Position numbers and translations under genes: made by a program. A DNA stretch of 64,000 bases from Phycisphaeraceae bacterium (GTDB lineage Bacteria; Planctomycetota; Phycisphaerae; Phycisphaerales; SM1A02), in assembly GCA_019636755.1 (NCBI GenBank), contig JAHBWZ010000001.1:434001-498000 (forward strand), read 5' to 3'. Below, one piece after another: positions 36,956-44,546 of the stretch. A model generated the notes under the pieces. That model did no database searches. It worked only from the letters and a program-made list of their open reading frames with translations, and was not told the origin of the DNA. The stretch's first letter is position 1. The number at the start of each line of letters is the position of its first letter.

Positions 36956-37376
36956 CACCCTCGCCGAAGCCTCGGCGCTCCAGTTCCGCCGGCTCGTGGA
37001 GAGCGTGGGCGTCAAGCGCTTCGCGCCGATCATCGGGCTCTCGGTCCGCCAGGTGAACCGGATCCTCTCCGGCGCCCAGCCGAATCCACTGGAGCGCCTG
37101 ATCCGGGCGCTGCAGGCGGCCACGCCCGAGGCAGGCGACGGCACTCTCGACTTCCTCTGCGAAGAGATGGGCGGGTACTTCGTGCGCGAGGAAGCGCTGG
37201 ACCCGGCACGGCTCAACGCGGTCCGCGAGTGCGCCGAGGCCATCGCCGCGATCAGCGACGGCCACGTCAGCGATCTCGATGTGCGCGAAGTGCGCGAGGC
37301 GATCTCCGCGCTCGCCGGCCTGCTGCAGGCGGTCAGCCGGGATCGGGGCGAGCCGCGCGCCTGGGGTGGCCCGTGA
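36930..37376 (+). CDS. Phage CII-like/HTH DNA-binding protein
   Basis: A 148-residue protein. Residues about 14-75 resemble phage CII-type regulators and other lambda-like helix-turn-helix proteins (GVKRFAPIIGLSVRQVNRILSG), followed by LDFLCEEMGGYFV and a helical C-terminal part. The start at 36930 is supported by GGAGA nine bases upstream; ATG 36903 is possible. The stop overlaps the methyltransferase start (GTGA), so the two are translationally coupled and may form a controlled methylation unit. No phage genes surround it. Confidence 0.62.
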   Translation: MPRSPRSPDTLAEASALQFRRLVESVGVKRFAPIIGLSVRQVNRILSGAQPNPLERLIRALQAATPEAGDGTLDFLCEEMGGYFVREEALDPARLNAVRECAEAIAAISDGHVSDLDVREVREAISALAGLLQAVSRDRGEPRAWGGP

Positions 37377-38116
37377 CCACGCAAGCGGCCGTCGCAGGAG
37401 CGCCCTGGACCCTGCTGGCCGGAGACGCGTTCGGGCATCTGCGCACGTTGCCCGATGCGGCGTTCGACCTGGTGTACCTCGATCCGCCGTTCGCCACGGG
37501 CCGGGCGCGACGGGGCGCCGGCGGCGCATTCGCGGATCCCGCGATCGACCTTGCCGAGTCCCTCCGGCCCAGCGTGCTGGAGATCCGGCGCGTCCTGCGC
37601 CCGACCGGTGCCATCCTGCTGCACTGCGACTGGCGCACCTGCCACCGGCTGCGCGTCCTGCTGGACGAGGTGTTCGGCGCCGACCGGCTCATCAACCACC
37701 TCATCTGGTCCTACGGGCTGGGCGGCTCGGCGCCGGATCGATTCGCGCGGAAGCACGATGACATCCTGTACTACGCCGCGGGCGCGGAGCACTGGTTCGA
37801 TCCGCCGCGCATCCCCGCCCGGAGCAGGCGCCTCGCCGGACACACGAAGAAAGCGACCGACGTGCTGGACATTCCCGCGATCAACAACATGGCGCACGAG
37901 CGCACGGGATGGCCCACCCAGAAGCCCCTCGCGCTGCTCAGGCTGCTGGTTGAGGCATGCTGTCCGCCAGGCGGCGCGGTGCTCGATCCGTTCTGCGGCA
38001 GCGGAACGACACTGGTCGCCGCCGTGGAGCGCGGGTCGAGCGCCACCGGCATCGACCTGAGCAAAGCGGCCCTGCGCATCGCGCGGAGGCGCCTGGTCGG
38101 ACTCGCAGGCGCGTGA
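37373..38116 (+). CDS. Site-specific DNA methyltransferase (N4-cytosine/N6-adenine)
   Basis: A 247-residue amino-methyltransferase of the beta class: catalytic motif IV DPPF comes first (YLDPPFATG at about residues 37-45) and the SAM motif DPFCGSGTT follows near 204-212. This order and the TQKP motif before it are typical of DAM-like beta enzymes (CcrM, HinfI type). The start is a GTG coupled to the upstream HTH gene. No restriction endonuclease is nearby, so it is an orphan methyltransferase, possibly regulatory or defensive against cleavage. The target sequence is not predictable. Confidence 0.88.
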   Translation: MTTQAAVAGAPWTLLAGDAFGHLRTLPDAAFDLVYLDPPFATGRARRGAGGAFADPAIDLAESLRPSVLEIRRVLRPTGAILLHCDWRTCHRLRVLLDEVFGADRLINHLIWSYGLGGSAPDRFARKHDDILYYAAGAEHWFDPPRIPARSRRLAGHTKKATDVLDIPAINNMAHERTGWPTQKPLALLRLLVEACCPPGGAVLDPFCGSGTTLVAAVERGSSATGIDLSKAALRIARRRLVGLAGA

Positions 38117-38180
38117 GCACGCGTCCGAGCGGGAATTCCGCGATGCGTGCGCGCACCCCCTGCGCATGCGCGTCCCGAAA

Positions 38181-38430
38181 GCGCTGGCGTGCACGGTGCC
38201 ATGCCCGAGCGCATCGTCACGGTCGCGGACTCGTCCATGCCTGCGTGCGCGCGTGCGCGCGCGCTCGCTCGCTCGATGTCATTCAAGGACCGCGGTTGAC
38301 GTCTGGTCTCCCTGATCACGCGGATTTCCGTACAGGGGGCGCGAGCGCAGGGGGGGCTGAGGCCCCCCCCTGCAACCCCCTTGCGCGCATGAAGGCTGTG
38401 GGGGTCAGCCGGCGCGCGAGTGGTGGTGTC
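38181..38430. repeat. Intergenic direct repeat, copy 1
   Basis: About 250 bp matching the segment at 38584-38830 closely, including the shared stretch CCATGCCCGAGCGCATCGTC and an end AGTGGTGGTGTC. It contains a G7/C7 hairpin at 38347-38373 (arms GCAGGGGGGG and CCCCCCCTGC) followed by TGCAACCCCCTTGCGCGC. Confidence 0.85.
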
Positions 38431-38540
38431 CTCGCGCGCTCGGTACGTATGACGACAAAGGCGCGTCCGGCGCGGCACGTCCACGACCGATGCGTTGCGC
38501 GCCAGGTCGCGCCCGGGACCGTCCATCCGCGAGGGGGGTT

Positions 38541-38566
38541 GCAGGGGGGCGCTTCAGCCCCCCTGC
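38541..38566. repeat. Inverted copy of the hairpin core
   Basis: Between the two direct copies, GCAGGGGGG...CCCCCCTGC with the flank GGGGGGTTGCAGG is the reverse complement of the hairpin-plus-flank found in both direct copies. Confidence 0.75.
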
Positions 38567-38583
38567 GTTCGCGCGTTCAGAGA

Positions 38584-38830
38584 GCGATGGCGTGTACGGC
38601 GCCATGCCCGAGCGCATCGTCAAGATCGCGGACTCGTCCGTGCTCGGGCGCGCGCGCTCGATCGATCGCTCGCTCGATGTCATTCCAGGACCGAGGTTGA
38701 CCTCGGGTCTCCGTGACCACGAGATTCTCCGTACAGGGGGCGCGAGCGCAGGGGGGGCTGAGGCCCCCCCTGCAACCCCCTTGCGCGCAGGATGGTGGCG
38801 GTGGTCAGCCGGCGCGCGAGTGGTGGTGTC
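38584..38830. repeat. Intergenic direct repeat, copy 2
   Basis: Second copy of the ~250-bp unit, offset about 400 bp, with hairpin at 38748-38773. Differences from copy 1 are scattered substitutions and small length changes, so the duplication is not recent. Confidence 0.85.
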
Positions 38831-38967
38831 TGCGCGCGCCTCGGGTCGCGCCGAGCGGGTCGGTCCCGGGAGGCGATTCTGAGATGCACGGCGCGTCCAG
38901 GAACGCCCGGTCGCGAGCCAGGTTGCTCGATGGATCTCTGGCGCGCCCGCACCACCGCGGCCCCCCC

Positions 38968-39008
38968 AAAAAAGACCCCTGCCGCACGGAGGCCGTGCGG
39001 ACAAGGGT
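38968..39008 (-). terminator. Intrinsic terminator (minus strand)
   Basis: On the minus strand ACCCTT..CCGCACGG pairs with CCGTGCGG..AGGGGT around a CCT loop and is followed by six T (plus-strand A-tract 38968-38973). It lies about 23 bases after the stop of the short ORF at 39032-39202. Confidence 0.8.
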
Positions 39009-39031
39009 TGAGGTGAGATCAGGTGGACCGG

Positions 39032-39202
39032 TCAGCGACGACCACGAAGCGCCACGGCATCGCCCCCGCGCGAGGTCGGGATGAACCGACCCGGCGCAGG
39101 ATCGACCGGCCAGCCAGGTGAAGGGACGCGATCGGCGCGCGTTCGGCAGCGCCGGGGACGACGGACGCGGACTGCGGTACGACGACCTTGCGGTCGATTC
39201 AT
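39032..39202 (-). CDS. Possible small basic protein (56 aa)
   Basis: A short ORF, ATG at 39202 preceded by GGAG eight bases upstream and followed at once by a strong intrinsic terminator. The product is very basic (MNRPQGRRTAVRVRRPRRCRT at the N-terminus), compatible with a nucleic-acid- or ribosome-binding peptide, but I recognise no family, and Arg-rich ORFs arise easily in GC-rich DNA. The alternative is that the terminator ends a non-coding RNA. Confidence 0.35.
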   Translation of the reverse strand: MNRPQGRRTAVRVRRPRRCRTRADRVPSPGWPVDPAPGRFIPTSRGGDAVALRGRR

Positions 39203-39309
39203 CTCGCGCTCTCCGATCCGGACGGCCTGTCCTGCGCCGTCCCGTGGTGGTCCCGGCCGCGGCCGAACGACTTCGCCGCACCGAACCGCCCGTCGTCTCT
39301 CCACCCTCT

Positions 39310-39382
39310 GGAGTCCCTTGCGAGGATATCGACCTCAGGCGTGATAACAACCCCCAAGACAGGGACTTCCATCGAGTTTTTT
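39310..39382. other. AT-richer structured island
   Basis: GGAGTCCCT (39310-39318) pairs with AGGGACTTCC (39361-39370, one bulge). Inside lie GAGGATATCGACCTC and GTGATAACAAC, and a T6 run follows at 39377-39382. It is markedly less GC-rich than its surroundings. It may be a structured RNA leader or promoter region for the ECF gene at 39534 (TTGCGA...GATAAC on the plus strand). Not a known riboswitch that I recognise. Confidence 0.45.
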
Positions 39383-39533
39383 CGGGGCCTTGCCCCCGGG
39401 GGCTCCGCGGTGCCGCCCACCGCCCCACCCAGGTACCCGCGCCCGCGGGGATGCCCGGCCGGTCCGGCGTACCCGGCACGCGATCCCCGCAAGGTTCCCG
39501 GATTCATGGGACATTCGTCTCCGGACGACGCCC

Positions 39534-40166
39534 ATGCGACCACCGGCCGATCCTGCGACTCCGTCCGCGCCGACGGCGCCACCGGGCGCGCGCGCCGCCG
39601 CCCTGTCGCCGGCGGCGCGGCGGGCGCTGTTCGCGCAGCAGGTCGAGCCGTGTCTCCAGCCCCTCTGGTGCATTGCGGCGGCCATCACGAATCGCCCCGC
39701 GGACGCAGACAGCATCGTGCAGGAAGCGCTGATGATCGCCCTCGAGAAGTTCGATGCCTTCGACCCCGCCACGAGCATGATGGCATGGCTCTCCACGATC
39801 GTGCGGTTCGTCGCGCTGAACGAGCGACGTCGCCTCGGGCGAAGCGCGCAGCGGACCGCCGCCGCACCGGAGGTCGACAGCCTGGCCGCCGAAGACGCGG
39901 CCGCGCACCTTCCGATCGACGCCCACGGGCGCCTGCGACCCGACCAGGGCGCCTTCGATGACGCCGTGGTCGCGGCGCTGGACGACCTGGACGAGACCGC
40001 GCGCGCGTGTCTGCTGCTTCGCGTCGTCCTCGATCTCCCGTACCGCGCGGTGGCGCTGGCGCTCTCGATCCCGGAAGGAACCGCGATGAGCCATGTGCAC
40101 CGCGCCCGCGCCGCGCTGCGCATCCGGCTGGCTGACCACGCATCCGGCACGGAGGACTCGGCATGA
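39534..40166 (+). CDS. ECF-family RNA polymerase sigma factor
   Basis: A 210-residue sigma factor with region 2 (ITNRPADADSIVQEALMIALEKFDAFDP, then MMAWLSTIVRFVALNERRR) and region 4 with the helix-turn-helix LPYRAVALALSIPEGTAMSHVHRARAALR. A ~30-residue Pro/Ala-rich N-terminal extension and an insert between regions 2 and 4 are present. Its stop overlaps the next gene (ATGA), and that gene is a membrane protein in the usual place of the anti-sigma factor; the third gene is a pseudopilin. Confidence 0.88.
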   Translation: MRPPADPATPSAPTAPPGARAAALSPAARRALFAQQVEPCLQPLWCIAAAITNRPADADSIVQEALMIALEKFDAFDPATSMMAWLSTIVRFVALNERRRLGRSAQRTAAAPEVDSLAAEDAAAHLPIDAHGRLRPDQGAFDDAVVAALDDLDETARACLLLRVVLDLPYRAVALALSIPEGTAMSHVHRARAALRIRLADHASGTEDSA

Positions 40167-40984
40167 ACCGCCATGATCATGATCATGAGCGCCTCCTCGC
40201 GGCCGCCGCCCGTTTCGACGGCGAGTCCCCCGTGACGCAGAACGGCGTCCATCGCGCCGGCGACGACGCGGCGGACACCGATGCGTTTGCCGCCGTGGAT
40301 GCGGCGCTGCGCCGACGCTTCGCGGTTCCGCGGGACCTGGTGCACCTGCTGCCCGGCGCCCCGGATCCGCAGACGGCGGCCGCACGACACGCGCCGGATC
40401 CCGCGGGTCCGGCGCGTGCCGGGACGCCGTCGTCGCCGGCCGCGGCCCGTGCGCCGCGCCACCGCGGGCACCGCCTCGCGCTCGCGGCGCTGCTCATGAT
40501 GGTGGTCGGCGGCTGGCTGATCGTCCGCGCGCTGCTGCCGGCCCCGCCCGCGCCGTATCACCTGCGGCCCGAGCGCTCCCCCGCTGAACTCCATGCGGCC
40601 CTCGTCGACGGAATGCTCACGCCGGACTGGATCTGCCGGGACGACGCGGAGTTCCGCGAGGCCTTCGCGCGCCGCCTCGGCGCCGGGCTCGTCCCGCGCC
40701 TGGGTGCCCCGGGGATCGCGCTCACCGGCATCGCCTTCACGCCGTCCCTCTCGCCGCGGACCGTCGCGATCCTCGGGCGCGTCGGCGATGTCCCGGTGCT
40801 CGTCCTGGTCGATCGACTGGAGCGTGACCCGGCCCCGGCGCCGCCGCCCGCGCCGCTGCGGCACCACCGGATCGAGGTAGGGCCCCTCGTCCTCTACGAG
40901 ATCTCGGCGCTGCCGACCGCGATGATCGCCCCCGGACTCGCCCTCGACGATCCCGACGCCCGCGTCCCGGAGGACGGCCGATGA
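40163..40984 (+). CDS. Single-pass membrane protein, probable anti-sigma/partner of the ECF factor
   Basis: 273 residues: a His/Asp-rich start (MNRHDHDHER), a cytoplasmic helical part, one transmembrane helix at about residues 108-127 (LALAALLMMVVGGWLIVRALL) and an extracytoplasmic domain of about 145 residues. The zinc-binding HxxxCxxC of ZAS anti-sigma factors is absent, so its anti-sigma role rests only on gene order and topology. It is coupled on both sides by ATGA overlaps. Confidence 0.65.
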   Translation: MNRHDHDHERLLAAAARFDGESPVTQNGVHRAGDDAADTDAFAAVDAALRRRFAVPRDLVHLLPGAPDPQTAAARHAPDPAGPARAGTPSSPAAARAPRHRGHRLALAALLMMVVGGWLIVRALLPAPPAPYHLRPERSPAELHAALVDGMLTPDWICRDDAEFREAFARRLGAGLVPRLGAPGIALTGIAFTPSLSPRTVAILGRVGDVPVLVLVDRLERDPAPAPPPAPLRHHRIEVGPLVLYEISALPTAMIAPGLALDDPDARVPEDGR

Positions 40985-41694
40985 CCCCGCGTGCACCGCG
41001 CCGCCGGCGGGCGTTCTCGCTCGTGGAACTCCTGACCGTCGTCGGCATCCTGACGCTCCTGGCGGGTCTCACGGTCACGGTCGCGACGGCGCTGGCGCGA
41101 CGCGGTGAAGTGGAGCGGACGCGACGGACGCTCGAGATCCTGGACCTGGCGCTCCGCGAGTGGGAGCAGCACGCCGAACGACGACTCTCCCGCGGCCCGG
41201 ACGCGGCGTTCGACCTTCGTTCGGACACGCAGTTCATCTTCGTGACGACGGAGATGCTCCAGGTGATGCGCCGGGTCCCCGCCGTGCGCGCCCTGCTGGC
41301 CACGATCGACCCCGGCGCCGTCTACACGTACGAGTCCCACGTCTATCCGCCGTGGATCCGCGACTACCTGGAGGAACTGGAACTGGCGCGGTTCGTCGGC
41401 GGGATCGCCGTGCTGGACGCATGGGGAACGCCGATCTACGCGACCCATCCGGGCGAACCGCGCCGCGCGGGCATGGCCGGTCCGTTCGACGAGGACGGCA
41501 CCGAGCGGACACCGAATGAGGCGCTCTTCGGCATCGCGCAGCAGCGCCGGACGTTCTTCGTGTCCGCGGGACCGGATGGCCGCTTCGGCCTGCCCCAGGA
41601 GTTCCCAGGCCTGAGCGGCTATGCGCTCACGGTCGCCCTCCGGCGCGCGCGCGAGGACAACCTCCACCACCCGTACACGCCGGAGATTCCCTGA
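40981..41694 (+). CDS. Type II secretion/pilin-like pseudopilin
   Basis: A 237-residue protein with a prepilin leader: a short Arg-rich peptide, then AFSLVELLTVVGILTLLAGL, where cleavage would fall before Phe, with Ala in place of the usual Gly at minus 1 and the conserved Glu at +5. The rest has a GspG-like ending (LDAWGTPIYATHP, FVSAGPDGRFG) typical of major pseudopilins. It needs prepilin peptidase and secretion machinery not present here. It is the third gene of an ECF sigma operon, an unusual place for a pseudopilin. Confidence 0.8.
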   Translation: MTPRAPRRRRAFSLVELLTVVGILTLLAGLTVTVATALARRGEVERTRRTLEILDLALREWEQHAERRLSRGPDAAFDLRSDTQFIFVTTEMLQVMRRVPAVRALLATIDPGAVYTYESHVYPPWIRDYLEELELARFVGGIAVLDAWGTPIYATHPGEPRRAGMAGPFDEDGTERTPNEALFGIAQQRRTFFVSAGPDGRFGLPQEFPGLSGYALTVALRRAREDNLHHPYTPEIP

Positions 41695-41709
41695 GCGCGC
41701 CGCGCGCAA

Positions 41710-41745
41710 GCGGGCGGGCGATCGCTGCCGCGACCGCCCGCCCGC
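41710..41745. terminator. Hairpin between convergent genes
   Basis: Arms GCGGGCGGGCGATCGC (41710-41725) and GCGACCGCCCGCCCGC (41730-41745) form a 16-bp stem with one mismatch. It lies between the pseudopilin stop and the stop of the TlpA gene and could serve both strands; T-tracts are short. Confidence 0.55.
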
Positions 41746-41772
41746 CTGTTCATCGGCAGGTGTGCCCGACCG

Positions 41773-43053
41773 TCAGCCGGCAGGCGTCACCAGCGCCCGG
41801 ACCTCCGTGCGCAGCCGCTCCTCCTGGCCCTCGCCGAACCCGACGAACACCTTCGCCACGGTGCCGTCCGGCGCGATGATGAACATCGTCGGGATGCCTG
41901 AGACCCGGTAGGCGCTGACGACCTCGTTCTCGAAGTCGATGAGCGTCGGGAAGCGGAAGGCCCGCTCCTTCCAGAACCCGCCCACCAGTTCGAGTCGCTT
42001 CTCCCGGTCCTCGGCGTTCTCCCACACGTTGACCGCGTAGACCGACACCGGCAGCCCCTCGGCGCGGGCCCAGTCCGCGAACGCGGCGACCTTCGGAAGC
42101 GCCTGGATGCACGGGCCGCACCAGGTGGCCCAGAAATCGAGCACGACCACGCGACCGCGGAGTGCCGACAGCGTGACCGCGTCGCCGTCCAGCGCGGTCA
42201 GCGTGAAGTCCGGCGCCGAGGATCCGATCTCGAGCGGCGGATCCTGGAACTCGTCCATGGAGGCGATCCGCGTGCGCTCACCGGCCTCGAAGACGATCAG
42301 GCCGTCGGCGGAGTCGTGGAGCGTCCGCTCGAACGTCGCGCGGATCTCGAACTTCACCTCCGGCGGCGCGCCCGCCGGCTGCATCGTCGCCTCGATGCCG
42401 ACCGGAAGCCCCGTCCGACCGTCCAGCCGGACCGTCGCTGATCCGGCGGGCGATGACAGCGTGACGCGTTCCAGGTCACGGCCATCGACCGTGACGCGCT
42501 CGATCGCGGTCACGCGCGACTCGGGAAGCAGGCCCATCGCCAGTCCGTCCGACCAGGTCTCCTTCGCTTCGCCGCCACGGATGTAGACGCCCACGGGAAC
42601 GAAGTACGCCGACCCGATCGTCCCGTTGAGCGCGGCCACGAGGCCCGCGGTGAGCGGCTGGGCAAGGTACCTGGTGGAGTCGGGAATCTCGAAGTGGAAT
42701 TGACCGCCCAGCGCCGTCGCGATGAACTGATCGGTGATCGCCACCCGCGCATCCCGGCCGGCGCCGAGTCGCGCCTCGACCGTGTAGACGCTCATGCCGG
42801 GCGTCTCCTCCGGATGATCGGGGTCGGCCTCGCCGGCACCCGGCATCCGGATCTCGACCCGGATCTTCTCCGTCATCGCGGCCGCCTCTCGATAGGCGTG
42901 CGACATGCGCTCGAACATCGCGGCTGCCTTCGCGCCGATGTCGTCCTGCCCCGCGGTTGCCTGTGCCGGGTCGGCATGCGGTGCGGCGGCGGTCAGGCCG
43001 GTCAGGGAACACGCGGCCATTGCGGCCGCGACGAGTGAACGGGTGATCAGCAT
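41773..43053 (-). CDS. Exported TlpA-like thioredoxin with N-terminal LolA/DUF2092-like domain
   Basis: A 426-residue periplasmic protein: signal peptide (about 1-24, ending in the AAAPHA region), an N-terminal domain of about 220 residues resembling LolA or DUF2092-type lipoprotein carriers, and a C-terminal redoxin/TlpA domain from about 275 with the active site WATWCGPC and cis-Pro SGIPTMFI. It is a reductant-type or isomerase-type disulfide protein outside the cytoplasm. This two-domain layout is frequent in planctomycetes. GGAAG precedes the ATG. Confidence 0.85.
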   Translation of the reverse strand: MLITRSLVAAAMAACSLTGLTAAAPHADPAQATAGQDDIGAKAAAMFERMSHAYREAAAMTEKIRVEIRMPGAGEADPDHPEETPGMSVYTVEARLGAGRDARVAITDQFIATALGGQFHFEIPDSTRYLAQPLTAGLVAALNGTIGSAYFVPVGVYIRGGEAKETWSDGLAMGLLPESRVTAIERVTVDGRDLERVTLSSPAGSATVRLDGRTGLPVGIEATMQPAGAPPEVKFEIRATFERTLHDSADGLIVFEAGERTRIASMDEFQDPPLEIGSSAPDFTLTALDGDAVTLSALRGRVVVLDFWATWCGPCIQALPKVAAFADWARAEGLPVSVYAVNVWENAEDREKRLELVGGFWKERAFRFPTLIDFENEVVSAYRVSGIPTMFIIAPDGTVAKVFVGFGEGQEERLRTEVRALVTPAG

Positions 43054-43180
43054 ATGAGGGACTTCCAGGGTGTGATCGGGTCGGCGAGGGGTGAGACGCT
43101 CGCCCGCGTCGCCGACGACCGGCACGGGCAGGATGGACAGGCGCGCATCGGAGGGGGTGAGCCGGACGGCACGGTCGCGC

Positions 43181-44449
43181 TCACACCGTGGCCGACACGC
43201 GGGCCGGCGCGGGCACCGCGGCCGACCCGAGACCGAAGGCGTCGTGGACGGCGGCAAGCGCCTCCGCGCCGCGCTCCTTCGGGACGATGCAGGAGATCTT
43301 GATTTCCGACGTCGTGATGTTCGCGATGCGGATCCCGGCGGCTGCCAGCGACTCGAACATCGTCGCCGCGACACCCGTGTGCGTCCGCATGCCGACGCCC
43401 ACCACGGACACCTTGGCGAGCCCGACCTCGACCGAGACGCCCCCGATGGCGCCGACCTCGGCCGCGGCGCGCTCCGCCGCGATCTTCACGTCGCCCAGTC
43501 GATCGGCCGCCACGGTGAACGCGATGTCGGCGGTGTCAGCGGATTCGTTCTGGATGATGTCATCCACCAGCAGCGACGCCTCCGCGAGGACGCGGAAGAT
43601 GGTGCCCTGCACGCCGGGGCGGTTCGGAATCCCCCGGATGGCGATGCGCGCCAGGTCCGGCGTCAGGGCGCAGCCGACGACCGCCTTCCGCTCCATGTCG
43701 ATCGATTCACGGACCACCATGGTTCCCTCCGCTTCGCGCGCGCTGTGGCGCACATGGATCGGGACTTCGTATCGCTGCCCGAAGAGCACCGCCCGCGTGT
43801 GAAGCACGCCCGCGCCCAGGGACGCGAGTTCGCTCATCTCCTCGTAGGAGATCCGTGCGAGGCGCCGGGCCCCGGGCACGATCCGCGGATCGGCGGTGTA
43901 CACGCCGTCCACGTCGGTGTAGATCTCGCAGACGCCACCGGTCTCCTCCCGGACTCCGAGCGCCGCCGCCAGCGCGACGGCCGTGGTGTCCGACCCGCCG
44001 CGGCCGAGCGTGGTGATCGAGTGATCCGGCGCGGTGCCCTGGAAGCCGGCGGCCACCACGATCCGACCCTCGCGCAGGTGGCGCGCGATCGCGTCGGTCT
44101 CGACCGCGACGATCCGCGCCGATCCGTAGCCGCGGTCGGTCCGGATCCCGAGCAGCCCGCCGGTCAGCGGGACCGCGTCATGCCCGAGATCGCGCAGCGC
44201 CATGGACATGAGCGCGGCGGTCACGGCTTCGCCGGTGGAGAGCAGCAGGTCCAGGTCCCGACGGCCCGGCGAGGTGCTCACCTCGGCGGCGAGCTGCAGC
44301 AGTTCATCGGTCGTGTGCCCCATGGCGGAGACAACGACGACGACCTCGCGACCATCCTCCCGCGCCGCCGCCACGCGCTTCGCACACCGCCGGATGCGCG
44401 TCGCATCACCCACCGAGGTGCCCCCGAACTTCTGAACGACCAGGCCCAT
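43181..44449 (-). CDS. lysC: Aspartate kinase
   Basis: A 422-residue enzyme phosphorylating L-aspartate at the head of the Lys/Met/Thr pathway. The kinase domain has the signature VQKFGGTSVGD (about 5-15) and GRGGSDTTAVALAAAL; the C-terminus has two ACT domains (about 265-335 and 345-410), so allosteric control by lysine and/or threonine is expected. It is single-chain without a fused homoserine dehydrogenase. A TACGAT nine bases before the ATG suggests a near-leaderless message. Confidence 0.94.
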   Translation of the reverse strand: MGLVVQKFGGTSVGDATRIRRCAKRVAAAREDGREVVVVVSAMGHTTDELLQLAAEVSTSPGRRDLDLLLSTGEAVTAALMSMALRDLGHDAVPLTGGLLGIRTDRGYGSARIVAVETDAIARHLREGRIVVAAGFQGTAPDHSITTLGRGGSDTTAVALAAALGVREETGGVCEIYTDVDGVYTADPRIVPGARRLARISYEEMSELASLGAGVLHTRAVLFGQRYEVPIHVRHSAREAEGTMVVRESIDMERKAVVGCALTPDLARIAIRGIPNRPGVQGTIFRVLAEASLLVDDIIQNESADTADIAFTVAADRLGDVKIAAERAAAEVGAIGGVSVEVGLAKVSVVGVGMRTHTGVAATMFESLAAAGIRIANITTSEIKISCIVPKERGAEALAAVHDAFGLGSAAVPAPARVSATV

Positions 44450-44458
44450 GAAGCGTCC

Positions 44459-44464
44459 ATCGTA
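44459..44464 (-). promoter_or_regulatory. Candidate minus-10 (TACGAT) of lysC
   Basis: The hexamer ends 9 nt before ATG 44449 on the minus strand. No Shine-Dalgarno sequence in between. Confidence 0.35.
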
Positions 44465-44546
44465 CCCCGGACAGCGCCGGCGCAGCGTCCGTCACGCCGC
44501 GGCCGCCGACACTCCGGGGAACGGTGCCGCACGCCCGCGATCCTCG

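Larger units (their letters stand above)
38117..39533. other. Gene-poor region with repeats, a possible small gene and structured DNA
   Basis: No conventional protein gene is supported in these 1.4 kb. It holds two direct copies of a ~250-bp unit, an inverted copy of the unit's hairpin core, alternating GC-purine/pyrimidine runs (38240-38275), one intrinsic terminator and a short ORF on the minus strand, and an AT-richer inverted-repeat island. Base composition differs from the neighbours by long G and C runs. Confidence 0.7.

Noticed and set aside
36930-38116. Prophage remnant, from the CII-like protein and methyltransferase
   Set aside because: No integrase, structural gene or att repeat nearby; the flanks are cell-wall and sigma genes.
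35036-38194. A 1052-codon open frame antisense to ddl, ftsQ-like and the methyltransferase
   Set aside because: Low-complexity Arg/Gln/Asp-rich translation without any motif; the plus-strand genes carry clear family signatures.
38181-38830. CRISPR-like interpretation of the hairpin repeats
   Set aside because: Only two long direct copies and one inverted core, no regular 20-50 bp repeat/spacer alternation and no cas genes.
39010-39500. RNase P RNA, tmRNA or SRP RNA in the gene-poor region
   Set aside because: I looked for the conserved P4, tag-peptide/tRNA-like and GGAAG/AGCAG loop elements on both strands and found none.
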